From Defluviitaleaceae bacterium (GTDB taxonomy: Bacteria; Bacillota; Clostridia; Lachnospirales; WQUN01), in the NCBI GenBank assembly GCA_009781725.1, contig WQVF01000009.1:1-64000 (forward strand): a stretch of DNA of 64,000 nucleotides, in the 5' to 3' direction. Under the pieces are notes generated by a model that did no database searches, had not been told where the DNA came from, and worked only from the letters and a program-made list of their open reading frames with translations. A program made the translations under genes and the position numbers. Below, piece after piece: positions 34,557 through 42,246 of the stretch (the first letter of the stretch is position 1; each line of letters starts with the position of its first letter).

Positions 34557-36023
34557 TTATTCCTCCTCCATATTTTGTCTAAAGGCACGTCGCTCTGCAA
34601 CGGTACGTTCTTGTAAACGTGCGGCACCTTTATAATCCTTGGGGGGTATAAGCTTATTTTGTGATGCAGCTTTATCCCAGTCTTTTTTTATTGCTTCAAT
34701 TTGCTTCTTGTACTGAGGCAACCACTGGACTTGAGCGATTAACATTTCATCTACCATCTGCCATACTTCCGGCGGATTACATACAGCACCTGTCAAAGGG
34801 TCTAACAATGCAGCTTGCTTAAGGAGCATAACATCCCCAGTGACGGCAGCCTTAACAGCCATCCGCTGAACGCTCACACTTTGATTGCATATAGCCGCAC
34901 AACCCAGAGGCAAATCTCCTACCTTTGGAATGGATATGCCATTTCCGTCAACATAGCAGGGCACCTCAACGATACAGTCATCAGGCAAATTGGTAATACA
35001 ACCATTATTGACTATATTAAAATGCCCGCGATACTGCCGCCTTGTTTCCAAGGCCTCGATTATATAAGATGCATGCTCTCCTTCCCGGTTGGAGCCATCG
35101 TACTTATGAGGAGGCTCTGACAACAGGCGGGGGAAATCAGTTTCGAACCAATTACGCTCTTCACGACATTCCCTTAGATAGCCACCGGTTTCACCATTTA
35201 TCCAGTCAGATAAATCAATCCACTTAAGGATTTCATCTCCGCGTTTACGATACCATGCCAGGTATTCAGATAAATGCCCGTTGGACTCTGTTGAGTAATA
35301 GCCGAATCGGCGTAACATATCTATGCGTACTTTTTCAGTTTCGGAATAATAGTCATCTTCTTCAAAAGCAGAAAGAAGTTTGTCGCAAAGGTCAATTCCA
35401 TCTTTTTTTATTGAAATATACCAAGTCTGGTGATTAAGACCAGCGCAAATAAAATCTAACTCATTGTGGTCATAATCCAAGACTTCTGCAATTTGCTCTT
35501 CACCGTGCATTTCGCCATGACAAAGCCCTAAAGTACGAACACCGCCATAATGATTACAGGCCCAGGTTACCATTGCATTGGGGTTGGAATAATTTAAATG
35601 CAATACATCCAGTGCACAAACCTCTTTCATGTCTTTGCAAAAGTCCAGCATTGCTGCAACTGTCCTTTGGCCATACATGATGCCACCTATACAAAGGGTG
35701 TCCCCTACACATTGGTCGACCCCATACTTCAGAGGTATCTCAATATCCCCTACAAAGGCTTCCAATCCACCTACGCGCACTGCATTGATTACATAGTTTG
35801 CGTCTTTAAACGCTTCACGGCGGTTGGTTGTGGATTGAATCTTGGTTTTAATGCCATTTGCCTCTAAATCACGCTGGCATAGCTGAGTTACCATTTCCAG
35901 ATTTTGTTGGTTAATATCCGTAAAAGATATCTGGGCTCTGCGTAATTCCGGCACAGACATAATGTCTGTAAGTAGTTGGCGCGTAAATCCAAGGCTTCCT
36001 GCGCCAATAAAGCAGACTTTCAT
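34557..36023 (-). CDS. glycoside hydrolase family 4 (NAD+ and metal dependent)
   Basis: 488 residues. The N-terminal Rossmann motif is 'FIGAGSLGFT' at 5-14; 'NYSNPNAMVTW' at about 145-155 and the metal-site motif C-H-G-E ('GLCHGEMHG' at about 168-176) follow, then 'GLNHQTWYISI'. GH4 enzymes cleave by an NAD+-dependent redox-elimination. The CHG form, rather than CHS (alpha-galactosidase) or CN-I/V-P (6-phospho-beta-glucosidase), points as far as I recall to alpha-glucuronidase-like members. AAGGAGGAC precedes the ATG. First gene of the operon. Confidence 0.92.
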   Translation of the reverse strand: MKVCFIGAGSLGFTRQLLTDIMSVPELRRAQISFTDINQQNLEMVTQLCQRDLEANGIKTKIQSTTNRREAFKDANYVINAVRVGGLEAFVGDIEIPLKYGVDQCVGDTLCIGGIMYGQRTVAAMLDFCKDMKEVCALDVLHLNYSNPNAMVTWACNHYGGVRTLGLCHGEMHGEEQIAEVLDYDHNELDFICAGLNHQTWYISIKKDGIDLCDKLLSAFEEDDYYSETEKVRIDMLRRFGYYSTESNGHLSEYLAWYRKRGDEILKWIDLSDWINGETGGYLRECREERNWFETDFPRLLSEPPHKYDGSNREGEHASYIIEALETRRQYRGHFNIVNNGCITNLPDDCIVEVPCYVDGNGISIPKVGDLPLGCAAICNQSVSVQRMAVKAAVTGDVMLLKQAALLDPLTGAVCNPPEVWQMVDEMLIAQVQWLPQYKKQIEAIKKDWDKAASQNKLIPPKDYKGAARLQERTVAERRAFRQNMEEE

Positions 36024-36063
36024 AAGAATGTCCTCCTTTTGCCCCTGGCGCCAGTAAACGAAC

Positions 36064-36078
36064 CCACGTAATACGTGG
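36064..36078. promoter_or_regulatory. palindromic operator candidate upstream of the GH4 operon
   Basis: CCACGTA-A-TACGTGG is a perfect 7-bp inverted repeat with one central base, 41-55 bases before the GH4 start. A second, looser repeat AAGCTA...TAGCTT is at 36098-36119. Their position fits a repressor site for a catabolic operon; no regulator gene is adjacent. Confidence 0.4.
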
Positions 36079-36251
36079 AACTATCATTATTCGTTTGAAG
36101 CTAATTCATCCGCTAGCTTTAATTGGTGGGCTATATAAATACTATTAGGTTTTGAGGGCTGTTTTTGGTCAACCCTACAGGATGATATCACAGTAAAATC
36201 ATCGATGCAATAGATTATACAGATGAAAATACTTGTTACTGACTGTAGGTG

Positions 36252-37472
36252 TTAATATTGCTCCATAATATATAATAACCGCTTTGGAAACAATGCCGTC
36301 AGTTGATCTAACCCGCTTTTTATAATTGTGTCCTTTCTATACATAGCCTCTGTAGGTGTTATGTATCCGGTCACGAGTTGCGCAAGGGTTTCTATGCTCG
36401 TTTCTAAATCGGGGGCGCTCAAATCGGAGTCATTCAGCTTGAGAGCATTGCATGCTATTTGCCCTTTTTCCCATCCAAGTCGGTACATACCAGAATTTTC
36501 TTGAAGAAACTTGTCAATTACTTTAATCGTTAGACTGCCATCACTATGTGGCTGCGACGCAAGTAAAGATAACGAACCACAAACATCTACAAGCCGTGCC
36601 ATACCTGAAGCTTCACAATGCCATGTAATCTCACCTGGTTCGGGAAACAGGGCATGGATATCTATGTCATTGGGTGCGTTCCATCTGACAGTTGTAAATT
36701 CTGCTCCTAGCTTATAAAAGTAACCTAAAATACTCTGCAGTCCTGATGGGTTTTTCCAGCATAGCTCCTTGATTATAAGCCTGTGGTTTTCGTTACCATC
36801 AGGCTCAGGTTCGTAGAGAATATATGCATCTGCGTTTCCTGCTTCATCATAATTCAAGAATGTAAATTCTAAATTCTTATATGGGTCTCTATTTAACAAC
36901 TCTTTCCACGCATTTTTATTGCGTACCACCGAGAAATTGCGAGTTTGGCTAAATGAATTGTAAATATCAATAAATGGTGAGATATCATCCCCTTTTTCGA
37001 AGGGCTCTAAGCGGTTTGGGTAATCAAAATGCCTAAATTGCCCTATCGGTATGTTTATGACATTATGTGAGTAACATGTTTCATAACCAAATTTCCGGTA
37101 ATACGAAAATGAAAAAGGATACAAAAAGGATAATATTTGCTTGTCATCGGATGTCATTGAAGGAAGAGCTTTTTTCATAATTTGGTAAACAGTGCCCAGG
37201 CCTCGTGACTCCGGACGTGTAACCACGCCTCCAACCACACCGGTTTCTACAGTCTGGCCGTTTAGTTGCATTGTAACGGGTGTCACTAACACGGCAGAGC
37301 ACATTTTACCTAAATTGTCAAAAGCCGCCCACACTATTTGTTCATCATCAGCATGCTTTTCCGGTTCCTTTAGCATTTTGCGAATATTTTTGCGCTCCAT
37401 GTCAAAGAACACTGTGTGACAAATTGCATCGTACTGGATGTTTTCCAGGGGCGTGATTCTACGTATTTCCAT
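36252..37472 (-). CDS. Eis-like GNAT N-acetyltransferase with SCP2-type C-terminal domain
   Basis: 406 residues. The N-terminal GNAT part has 'VETGVVGGVVTRPESRGLGTVYQIMKK' split as VGGVVT and the acetyl-CoA loop ESRGLGTVY at about 88-96. A second GNAT-like domain follows and the last ~100 residues resemble a sterol-carrier fold ('DGSLTIKVIDKFL', 'QIACNALKL'), with a C-terminal Tyr, which is the Eis layout. Eis-type enzymes acetylate aminoglycosides or protein/peptide amines. GGAGG precedes the ATG. It is divergent from the MFS gene. Confidence 0.85.
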   Translation of the reverse strand: MEIRRITPLENIQYDAICHTVFFDMERKNIRKMLKEPEKHADDEQIVWAAFDNLGKMCSAVLVTPVTMQLNGQTVETGVVGGVVTRPESRGLGTVYQIMKKALPSMTSDDKQILSFLYPFSFSYYRKFGYETCYSHNVINIPIGQFRHFDYPNRLEPFEKGDDISPFIDIYNSFSQTRNFSVVRNKNAWKELLNRDPYKNLEFTFLNYDEAGNADAYILYEPEPDGNENHRLIIKELCWKNPSGLQSILGYFYKLGAEFTTVRWNAPNDIDIHALFPEPGEITWHCEASGMARLVDVCGSLSLLASQPHSDGSLTIKVIDKFLQENSGMYRLGWEKGQIACNALKLNDSDLSAPDLETSIETLAQLVTGYITPTEAMYRKDTIIKSGLDQLTALFPKRLLYIMEQY

Positions 37473-37590
37473 TAATATTCCTCCAGATATATTCTTTATA
37501 ACAAGCTATCCGTCATTATATCACAGGTTTACAGCCCTCTCCATTGGGGCTATTATTATGACAACAAATGCCATTATGGAGGGCCGTATT

Positions 37591-38859
37591 ATGAAAAACC
37601 TACTTTCTTCAAACCGTAATTTCCGCTCCTTGCTTATGTACTCGACATTTTCTGGGATTGGCAGCGGGATGTTTAGCATTTTTATGATGTGGGTGGTACA
37701 TGCCCTATACCAAAATCCCATGTACACAGGGATTGCCGGGTTCATGTTTGGGTTGCCCTTCGTGGTGAGCTTTATTGTTGGGCCTTTTGTTGATAGATGG
37801 AACAAGGCAGTGATATTGAGGATTGCTTGCTTTGTAAAGCTTGGTGTTACCGGGATGATTCTCACAACCCATATACTTTCCATGCATAGTCCATGGGTGT
37901 TTTTCCTTGGGATTCTTGCCTTCTGCTCCGCTACCTTGTTTAGCGGCCCCGCCTATACTGCCGTGCTCCCTCGGGTTGTAAACAGTGAAGATTTGGTCAA
38001 GGCTAATGTTCTTATGAACATGACCGGGATACTCGGTGGGCTAGGTATCGGCGTGGTACTTTATATGATAATGGCAGGAGGCGGAGATTTTGCTGTTGTG
38101 TATTGGGTCAATGCAGTGGTTTTAGCATTGGGTTTATTGTTCGCATTTTTGATTGCAAGTGAGGAGTCCAGTAAGAAGCGCGAGAAAGCCGCCCTAAAGT
38201 CATACCTTGGGGAGCTTAAGGAGGGATTTTTGTTTGTTAAAAAGGGAGTAATGCTGCCTCTCATTATTGCCCTCATTTTCATGAACTTCTTTGCGGATGT
38301 TGCATATGTAAACCTGCCTATGTTTGCTGAGGTGCATCTAGGTACCGCTTCTGGATATATTTTGCTTTCGGCTTTTGCACTGATGGGAGGGTTAATTGGC
38401 TCATATATAGCAAGGTCTGTCGAAGAAAAATATGAGGTATGGAAAATCATGGTAGGAGCCTTTGTTTTTGCAGGTGTTGCCCGTATTCTTTTTGTAAATG
38501 TGCTTCCCGTGAATCGCTCATACGGGATTATTATGTTTCTTATTTATGTAGGAATTGGAAGCACGATTGGCATTTTTTATCAATCACTTATACAGAAACT
38601 GCCGCCAAAGGATTTAATCAGCAGGGTGGATACGATTATAACAAGCCTGTGCTCTGTTGCCGCAGCTGTTGGGGCTTTGGTGGGCGGGCTTCTTGGGACG
38701 ATTCTGACTACAGTGGACATGGTGTTTATGATTCAAGGTGGGTCTTATATTATAATCGGTCTATGCTTGTGTTTGCCTAAAATTGTGAGGGCTATGCCTA
38801 AGATTGGGGAAATAGGTAAAGAACATGATGTGGCTCCAGATGATGAACTAGGCCTATAG
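37591..38859 (+). CDS. MFS transporter
   Basis: 422 residues with about 12 hydrophobic segments. The start is the ATG at 37591 behind GGAGGG, matching the typical short N-terminus ('NLLSSNRNFRSLLMYSTFSGIGSG' region); the longer open frame from 37438 is not used. 'GPFVDRWNKAVILRIA' after the second span is the loop 2-3 motif of drug-efflux type MFS proteins (MFS_3). Substrate unknown. Ends tail-to-tail with the next gene, sharing CTATAG. Confidence 0.9.
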   Translation: MKNLLSSNRNFRSLLMYSTFSGIGSGMFSIFMMWVVHALYQNPMYTGIAGFMFGLPFVVSFIVGPFVDRWNKAVILRIACFVKLGVTGMILTTHILSMHSPWVFFLGILAFCSATLFSGPAYTAVLPRVVNSEDLVKANVLMNMTGILGGLGIGVVLYMIMAGGGDFAVVYWVNAVVLALGLLFAFLIASEESSKKREKAALKSYLGELKEGFLFVKKGVMLPLIIALIFMNFFADVAYVNLPMFAEVHLGTASGYILLSAFALMGGLIGSYIARSVEEKYEVWKIMVGAFVFAGVARILFVNVLPVNRSYGIIMFLIYVGIGSTIGIFYQSLIQKLPPKDLISRVDTIITSLCSVAAAVGALVGGLLGTILTTVDMVFMIQGGSYIIIGLCLCLPKIVRAMPKIGEIGKEHDVAPDDELGL

Positions 38860-40014
38860 GTCCCTATCCTCTACATCCTGCACCATCCCAAACTTCCTTT
38901 GTTCGTAATATGCCACAACATAATCTAAGATATCTTTTAGTACCGCGACAATTGGGATAACCACCATCATACCCAAAATACCGCCTATTGCGCCTCCTAC
39001 GCTTATGCTAATGATTACCAACAGTGGACTCATAGAAAACGCATCACTCATGAGCTTTGGCTGGATTATATTGACCTCGATTTGCTGAATAAGCAACAAC
39101 AGCCCCAATGCCAAAAGCCCCATGGTTATCCCTTGGGTAAAACTGACCACTAGCACAGATACGATTACCGCTACAATAGAGCCAAAATACGGTATGTAAT
39201 TGGCTATCCACAGTAGAATTCCAAGAACCAAAGCGTATGGCGAACCCATTAGCAGTAGCGCAATAGATGACATTACTCCAAGGATTACTCCCCCGATGGT
39301 TTGGGTATGGATGTATCGCCGCAAGTTTTTATTAAGTCCACCAAAAATCTCTGCCACCAATTCCCGGAACTTAACCGTGGTAAATACCCTAAGCAGCTTA
39401 TTGAAATAAGCTTTACTCCGTTCTTTTTCAATCATAATGTAAATTGATGCAATAAAGGCAATAGCAGCCCGGAATACAGCAGTAGCCGCACCCATAATTG
39501 CAGTTATCGGTGCCATTAAGGTGTCGATACTTAAATTATCAAAAAGGCTACCAACGATATTAAACGCATCTTCGGAGCTGATTTGCCAATCGAACAAGTC
39601 CATATCATTGAAATTGTTAATAAATTGCACAACGCCTTCCCAATACACAGGAACCATGTCAATAAAGAAGGCGACACTACTTATAATGGCTGGTATAACT
39701 AGGTTAAGTGCTAAGAAAACCATAAAAAGAAAAACCAGCATTACAATAACAAGACTTATTATCTTTCGACCTTTGACGAGAAAACCATTATCTGTCTTTG
39801 CAAGCATTCTTTGAATAGCACTACAAGGAATATTAATTACATAAGCCAACATAAAGCCATAAAAAAACGGCGATATAACCCCCCATACCCATCTGAAGAA
39901 ATTAAGGAAAGACCGCATCTCACCGGAGATTCTATACGCGGCGATAATCAGCAAGGCCAGTATGAAATAGGGCATAAGGGATTTAAGCTTTGCCATCATG
40001 GGTGATTGGTGCAT
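38854..40014 (-). CDS. AI-2E family transporter (PerM-like)
   Basis: A 386-residue membrane protein with about eight hydrophobic segments. The family core is 'IGGVILGVMSSIALLLMGSPYALVLG' in the second half and 'IANYIPYFGSIVAVIVSVLV' at about 268-287, with the conserved YIPYFG motif. Members export AI-2, sodium/protons or unknown substrates. GGGAGG stands 5 bases before the ATG. Confidence 0.92.
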   Translation of the reverse strand: MHQSPMMAKLKSLMPYFILALLIIAAYRISGEMRSFLNFFRWVWGVISPFFYGFMLAYVINIPCSAIQRMLAKTDNGFLVKGRKIISLVIVMLVFLFMVFLALNLVIPAIISSVAFFIDMVPVYWEGVVQFINNFNDMDLFDWQISSEDAFNIVGSLFDNLSIDTLMAPITAIMGAATAVFRAAIAFIASIYIMIEKERSKAYFNKLLRVFTTVKFRELVAEIFGGLNKNLRRYIHTQTIGGVILGVMSSIALLLMGSPYALVLGILLWIANYIPYFGSIVAVIVSVLVVSFTQGITMGLLALGLLLLIQQIEVNIIQPKLMSDAFSMSPLLVIISISVGGAIGGILGMMVVIPIVAVLKDILDYVVAYYEQRKFGMVQDVEDRDL

Positions 40015-40056
40015 GTGGACCTCCCGATATTAGTTTTAACATCCCACATAATAACA

Positions 40057-40079
40057 TATAGCGAATTAAACTCGCTATA
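40057..40079. repeat. TATAGCGA palindrome
   Basis: TATAGCGA (40057-40064) and TCGCTATA (40072-40079) around AATTAAA. The same ends are found at 14770-14791 and 47069-47184. Confidence 0.7.
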
Positions 40080-40101
40080 AGAATGCCATGGTAGCGGCAA
40101 C

Positions 40102-40130
40102 AAAAAAGAGGCTACTATGAGCAACCTCTT
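40102..40130 (-). terminator. terminator of the zinc-ribbon membrane protein gene
   Basis: Minus strand: AAGAGGTTGCT pairs with AGTAGCCTCTT around CAT, followed by TTTTG (A run 40102-40107 on the plus strand). Confidence 0.75.
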
Positions 40131-40157
40131 TGATAATAAGTATGTTGAATATAAAAC

Positions 40158-40715
40158 CTACAGCTTTACTAAGTGGATATCCTTATACTCCATAAAAGCA
40201 GCGGCAGTTACAACCAGCCAGAGGATAAAGAATAGAACCAAGCCAAAACCAGTGAACCCGCTAACGCTAACCAGATTAGACAGAGCCAAGTATGCACCAA
40301 AGCCAGATACAACAAGAATGATGAGCTTAGGATTTGGCAATCTTACTAATCCTAAGGCCGAAACCAAGGAAGCACCGGCAACAACCAAGAGCGGTAATAG
40401 TAAATCAAGGAAACTCGAAAATCCGGGGCCGCCTCCTGCATCGTTGTTGAACACTAAGCTAAAGCCGCCTACAGTTATATTATTGCCACCCCAACCAGCT
40501 ATTGAGATGAAGGGCATAAACATGCAAATCAGCAGTAGCAGACATCCTCCCAAAACAACCAATTGGTTTACAGTAAACTTAGAGGTAACGGTCTTTACAA
40601 AATCCGTGCCACCTCCGCCTTGTACAGGTGCATGAGTAGTCGGAACATACCCGCAGGCACATGCCAGATGCACTTCATCTGGGTGCCTCTGCGTACCACA
40701 TCCAGGACAGAACAT
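40158..40715 (-). CDS. membrane protein with N-terminal zinc ribbon
   Basis: 185 residues. The N-terminal 'MFCPGCG' and 'LACACGY' (C3, C6, C19, C21) form a zinc-ribbon-like knuckle, then a Gly-rich linker, then four hydrophobic segments ('LVVLGGCLLLLICMFMPFI', 'FLDLLLPLLVVAGASLVSAL', 'LIILVVSGFGAYLALSNLV', 'FGLVLFFILWLVVTAAAF'). This is a common but uncharacterised architecture in Bacillota. It is a single gene with its own terminator. Confidence 0.75.
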   Translation of the reverse strand: MFCPGCGTQRHPDEVHLACACGYVPTTHAPVQGGGGTDFVKTVTSKFTVNQLVVLGGCLLLLICMFMPFISIAGWGGNNITVGGFSLVFNNDAGGGPGFSSFLDLLLPLLVVAGASLVSALGLVRLPNPKLIILVVSGFGAYLALSNLVSVSGFTGFGLVLFFILWLVVTAAAFMEYKDIHLVKL

Positions 40716-40890
40716 ATATTATTTCCCCTTTCTGAATAATTTTGCAGATTATAGCATTATTTAAGGGGTATCACAATAGTATGCTACGCAACCTCACAAC
40801 TGTATTACTGTACTAGTAAAGTAACCATAATTATATTGTGGAAGCGTAGTTGTAAACCGGCTTAGAATAAGGGGTTGAGTAATCGTAAAT

Positions 40891-40926
40891 AAAAAAACCC
40901 GTATGACGTCATACGAATTTTTTTCA
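40891..40926 (-). terminator. bidirectional terminator after trxA
   Basis: CGTATGAC/GTCATACG, an uninterrupted 16-bp palindrome at 40900-40915, is flanked by seven A upstream and a T7 tract downstream, so it can act on both strands. It lies 85 bases after the thioredoxin stop. The 295-bp gap between the zinc-ribbon gene and trxA holds nothing else that I can name. Confidence 0.75.
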
Positions 40927-41010
40927 TATGCTAGGAAATTGCTTTGCAATTTCTGCTGGCATGGTCGGAAACAAAAGCGGCGGAGCCGTTTTGTTCTCGC
41001 TGCTACCCTG

Positions 41011-41334
41011 CTACATATATGATGCAAGCATTTCAAGAATGGCTTTTTTCGGTTTATATCCCAGGATATGAGCTACAGGAACACCATTTTTCATAAGCAA
41101 CAATAGCGGTATGCTTTGTACACCAAATTTTTCTGCCAACTCTGGGGCATCTGTTACGTTTACTTTCCCTACCTTGACTGCATCCTGCTCTTTTGAGATT
41201 TCATCAATAATGGGGCCAATCATTTTGCATGGACCGCACCACTCTGCCCAGAAATCCAGCAGTATGGGTTTGTTTGATTGCATTACCTCTTCTTCAAAAT
41301 TTTCGTTGGTTATGTTTATTACAGACATAATCAT
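41011..41334 (-). CDS. trxA: thioredoxin
   Basis: A 107-residue disulfide reductase with the active site WAEWCGPCK at about 29-37 and the cis-proline loop 'VQSIPLLLL' at about 73-81 (family usually IPT). 'PILLDFWAEWCGPC' and 'DAPELAEKFGVQSIP' are standard thioredoxin. The cytosolic reductant for ribonucleotide reductase and other enzymes. Monocistronic, no thioredoxin reductase beside it. Confidence 0.95.
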   Translation of the reverse strand: MIMSVINITNENFEEEVMQSNKPILLDFWAEWCGPCKMIGPIIDEISKEQDAVKVGKVNVTDAPELAEKFGVQSIPLLLLMKNGVPVAHILGYKPKKAILEMLASYM

Positions 41335-41408
41335 CCTCCTTTGCTGTTTTATTCAATGTATCACAATTCTCATATTTTATGCAGTATATCCCTGACAATA
41401 TTTTTTGC

Positions 41409-41437
41409 TTGCAGTCTTTAAGTTCACTGGCTATAAT
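41409..41437 (+). promoter_or_regulatory. strong sigma-A-type promoter of the candidate 6S RNA
   Basis: TTGCAG at 41409-41414 and a perfect TATAAT at 41432-41437 with a 17-base spacer. The expected start is about 41443-41445, right before the CCAAAGAGCC segment. Confidence 0.75.
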
Positions 41438-41442
41438 AATCC

Positions 41443-41590
41443 AAAGAGCCTGGGATGCTCGATAACCTATTATTTTGAACCTACAGACGCAAAACGGGAG
41501 TCCAAGACTCTTGGTCTACGCCGTGCCGCGAAATTGGCGGAAGGCGGTCGCCTGGATGCGGACACCCACCTAGCCATTGGCTAGGTGTCA
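41443..41590 (+). ncRNA. ssrS: candidate 6S RNA (SsrS)
   Basis: A ~150-nt non-coding stretch driven by a near-consensus promoter. It contains GATGCTCG, then CCTATTATTTTGAACC, which I recall as typical of 6S RNAs from Clostridia, then paired G/C-rich segments, and ends in a hairpin ACCTAGCC-att-GGCTAGGT (41568-41586). 6S RNA mimics an open promoter and sequesters the housekeeping RNA polymerase in stationary phase. No T tract follows the last hairpin, so the exact 3' end is uncertain, and the RNA may be cut from a longer transcript reaching the sigma factor gene. A covariance-model search was not possible. Confidence 0.6.
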
Positions 41591-41671
41591 AAATATGGGA
41601 CCGACATTCTGGGTTTATTTTTGCCCATACTACAGACATATGTTTTTTTGATATACGAAAGGGATTTACCC

Positions 41672-42223
41672 ATGCGAGAAACGGATGCTAATTTACTGGC
41701 AGCCGCAAAGCAAGAAAGGTCCGAGGGTAATAGTGATGCCTTCGAGCAAATTCTTTTGCGGTACGAAAAGCTAATACTCCATATAGCACGCAGGTATCTA
41801 AATAATCCGGAAGACGCCTTAGACGCCAGCCAGGATGCCATAATTCGTATATACAGAGGCTTGCCCAATGTAATAATCCCAGAGGATGGCAGCCTTAAAG
41901 CTTGGATATGTACTGTAACAGCCAATACCTGCCTTGATATAGTCAGAAAACGTCGCATTGTAGCTGATGAGCTAACAGATGATGTAATCTCCGCCTCCCC
42001 TACCCTGCCCTCGGCAGAGGAAAGTGCTATAGCCAACGAAAGGGCAAGGGAGATACTTAATGCAATAACAAAACTACCTGATGACCACCGTATGGTGCTT
42101 ATATTAAGAGATATGCAGGGGCTAAGCTATGAGGAGCTTGCCGAGGCTTTGGATTTAACTTTGGGTACGGTGAAGTCCAGGTTAAGCCGGGCCCGGTCGG
42201 CTTTGAAGAAGATGTTGACATAG
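41672..42223 (+). CDS. ECF-type RNA polymerase sigma factor (sigma-70 family)
   Basis: 183 residues. Region 2 is 'FEQILLRYEKLILHIARRYL' with 'DASQDAIIRIYRGL' at about 52-65; region 4 is 'LPDDHRMVLILRDMQGLSYEELAEAL' as a helix-turn-helix ending 'LGTVKSRLSRARSALKK'. AAAGGGA precedes the ATG at 41672; the frame upstream is the ncRNA. No anti-sigma factor or zinc-binding partner gene follows; the next gene is on the other strand. It directs transcription of an unknown stress or envelope regulon. Confidence 0.92.
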   Translation: MRETDANLLAAAKQERSEGNSDAFEQILLRYEKLILHIARRYLNNPEDALDASQDAIIRIYRGLPNVIIPEDGSLKAWICTVTANTCLDIVRKRRIVADELTDDVISASPTLPSAEESAIANERAREILNAITKLPDDHRMVLILRDMQGLSYEELAEALDLTLGTVKSRLSRARSALKKMLT

Positions 42224-42246
42224 CTAAAGAGAGCCTTATTAGAATA

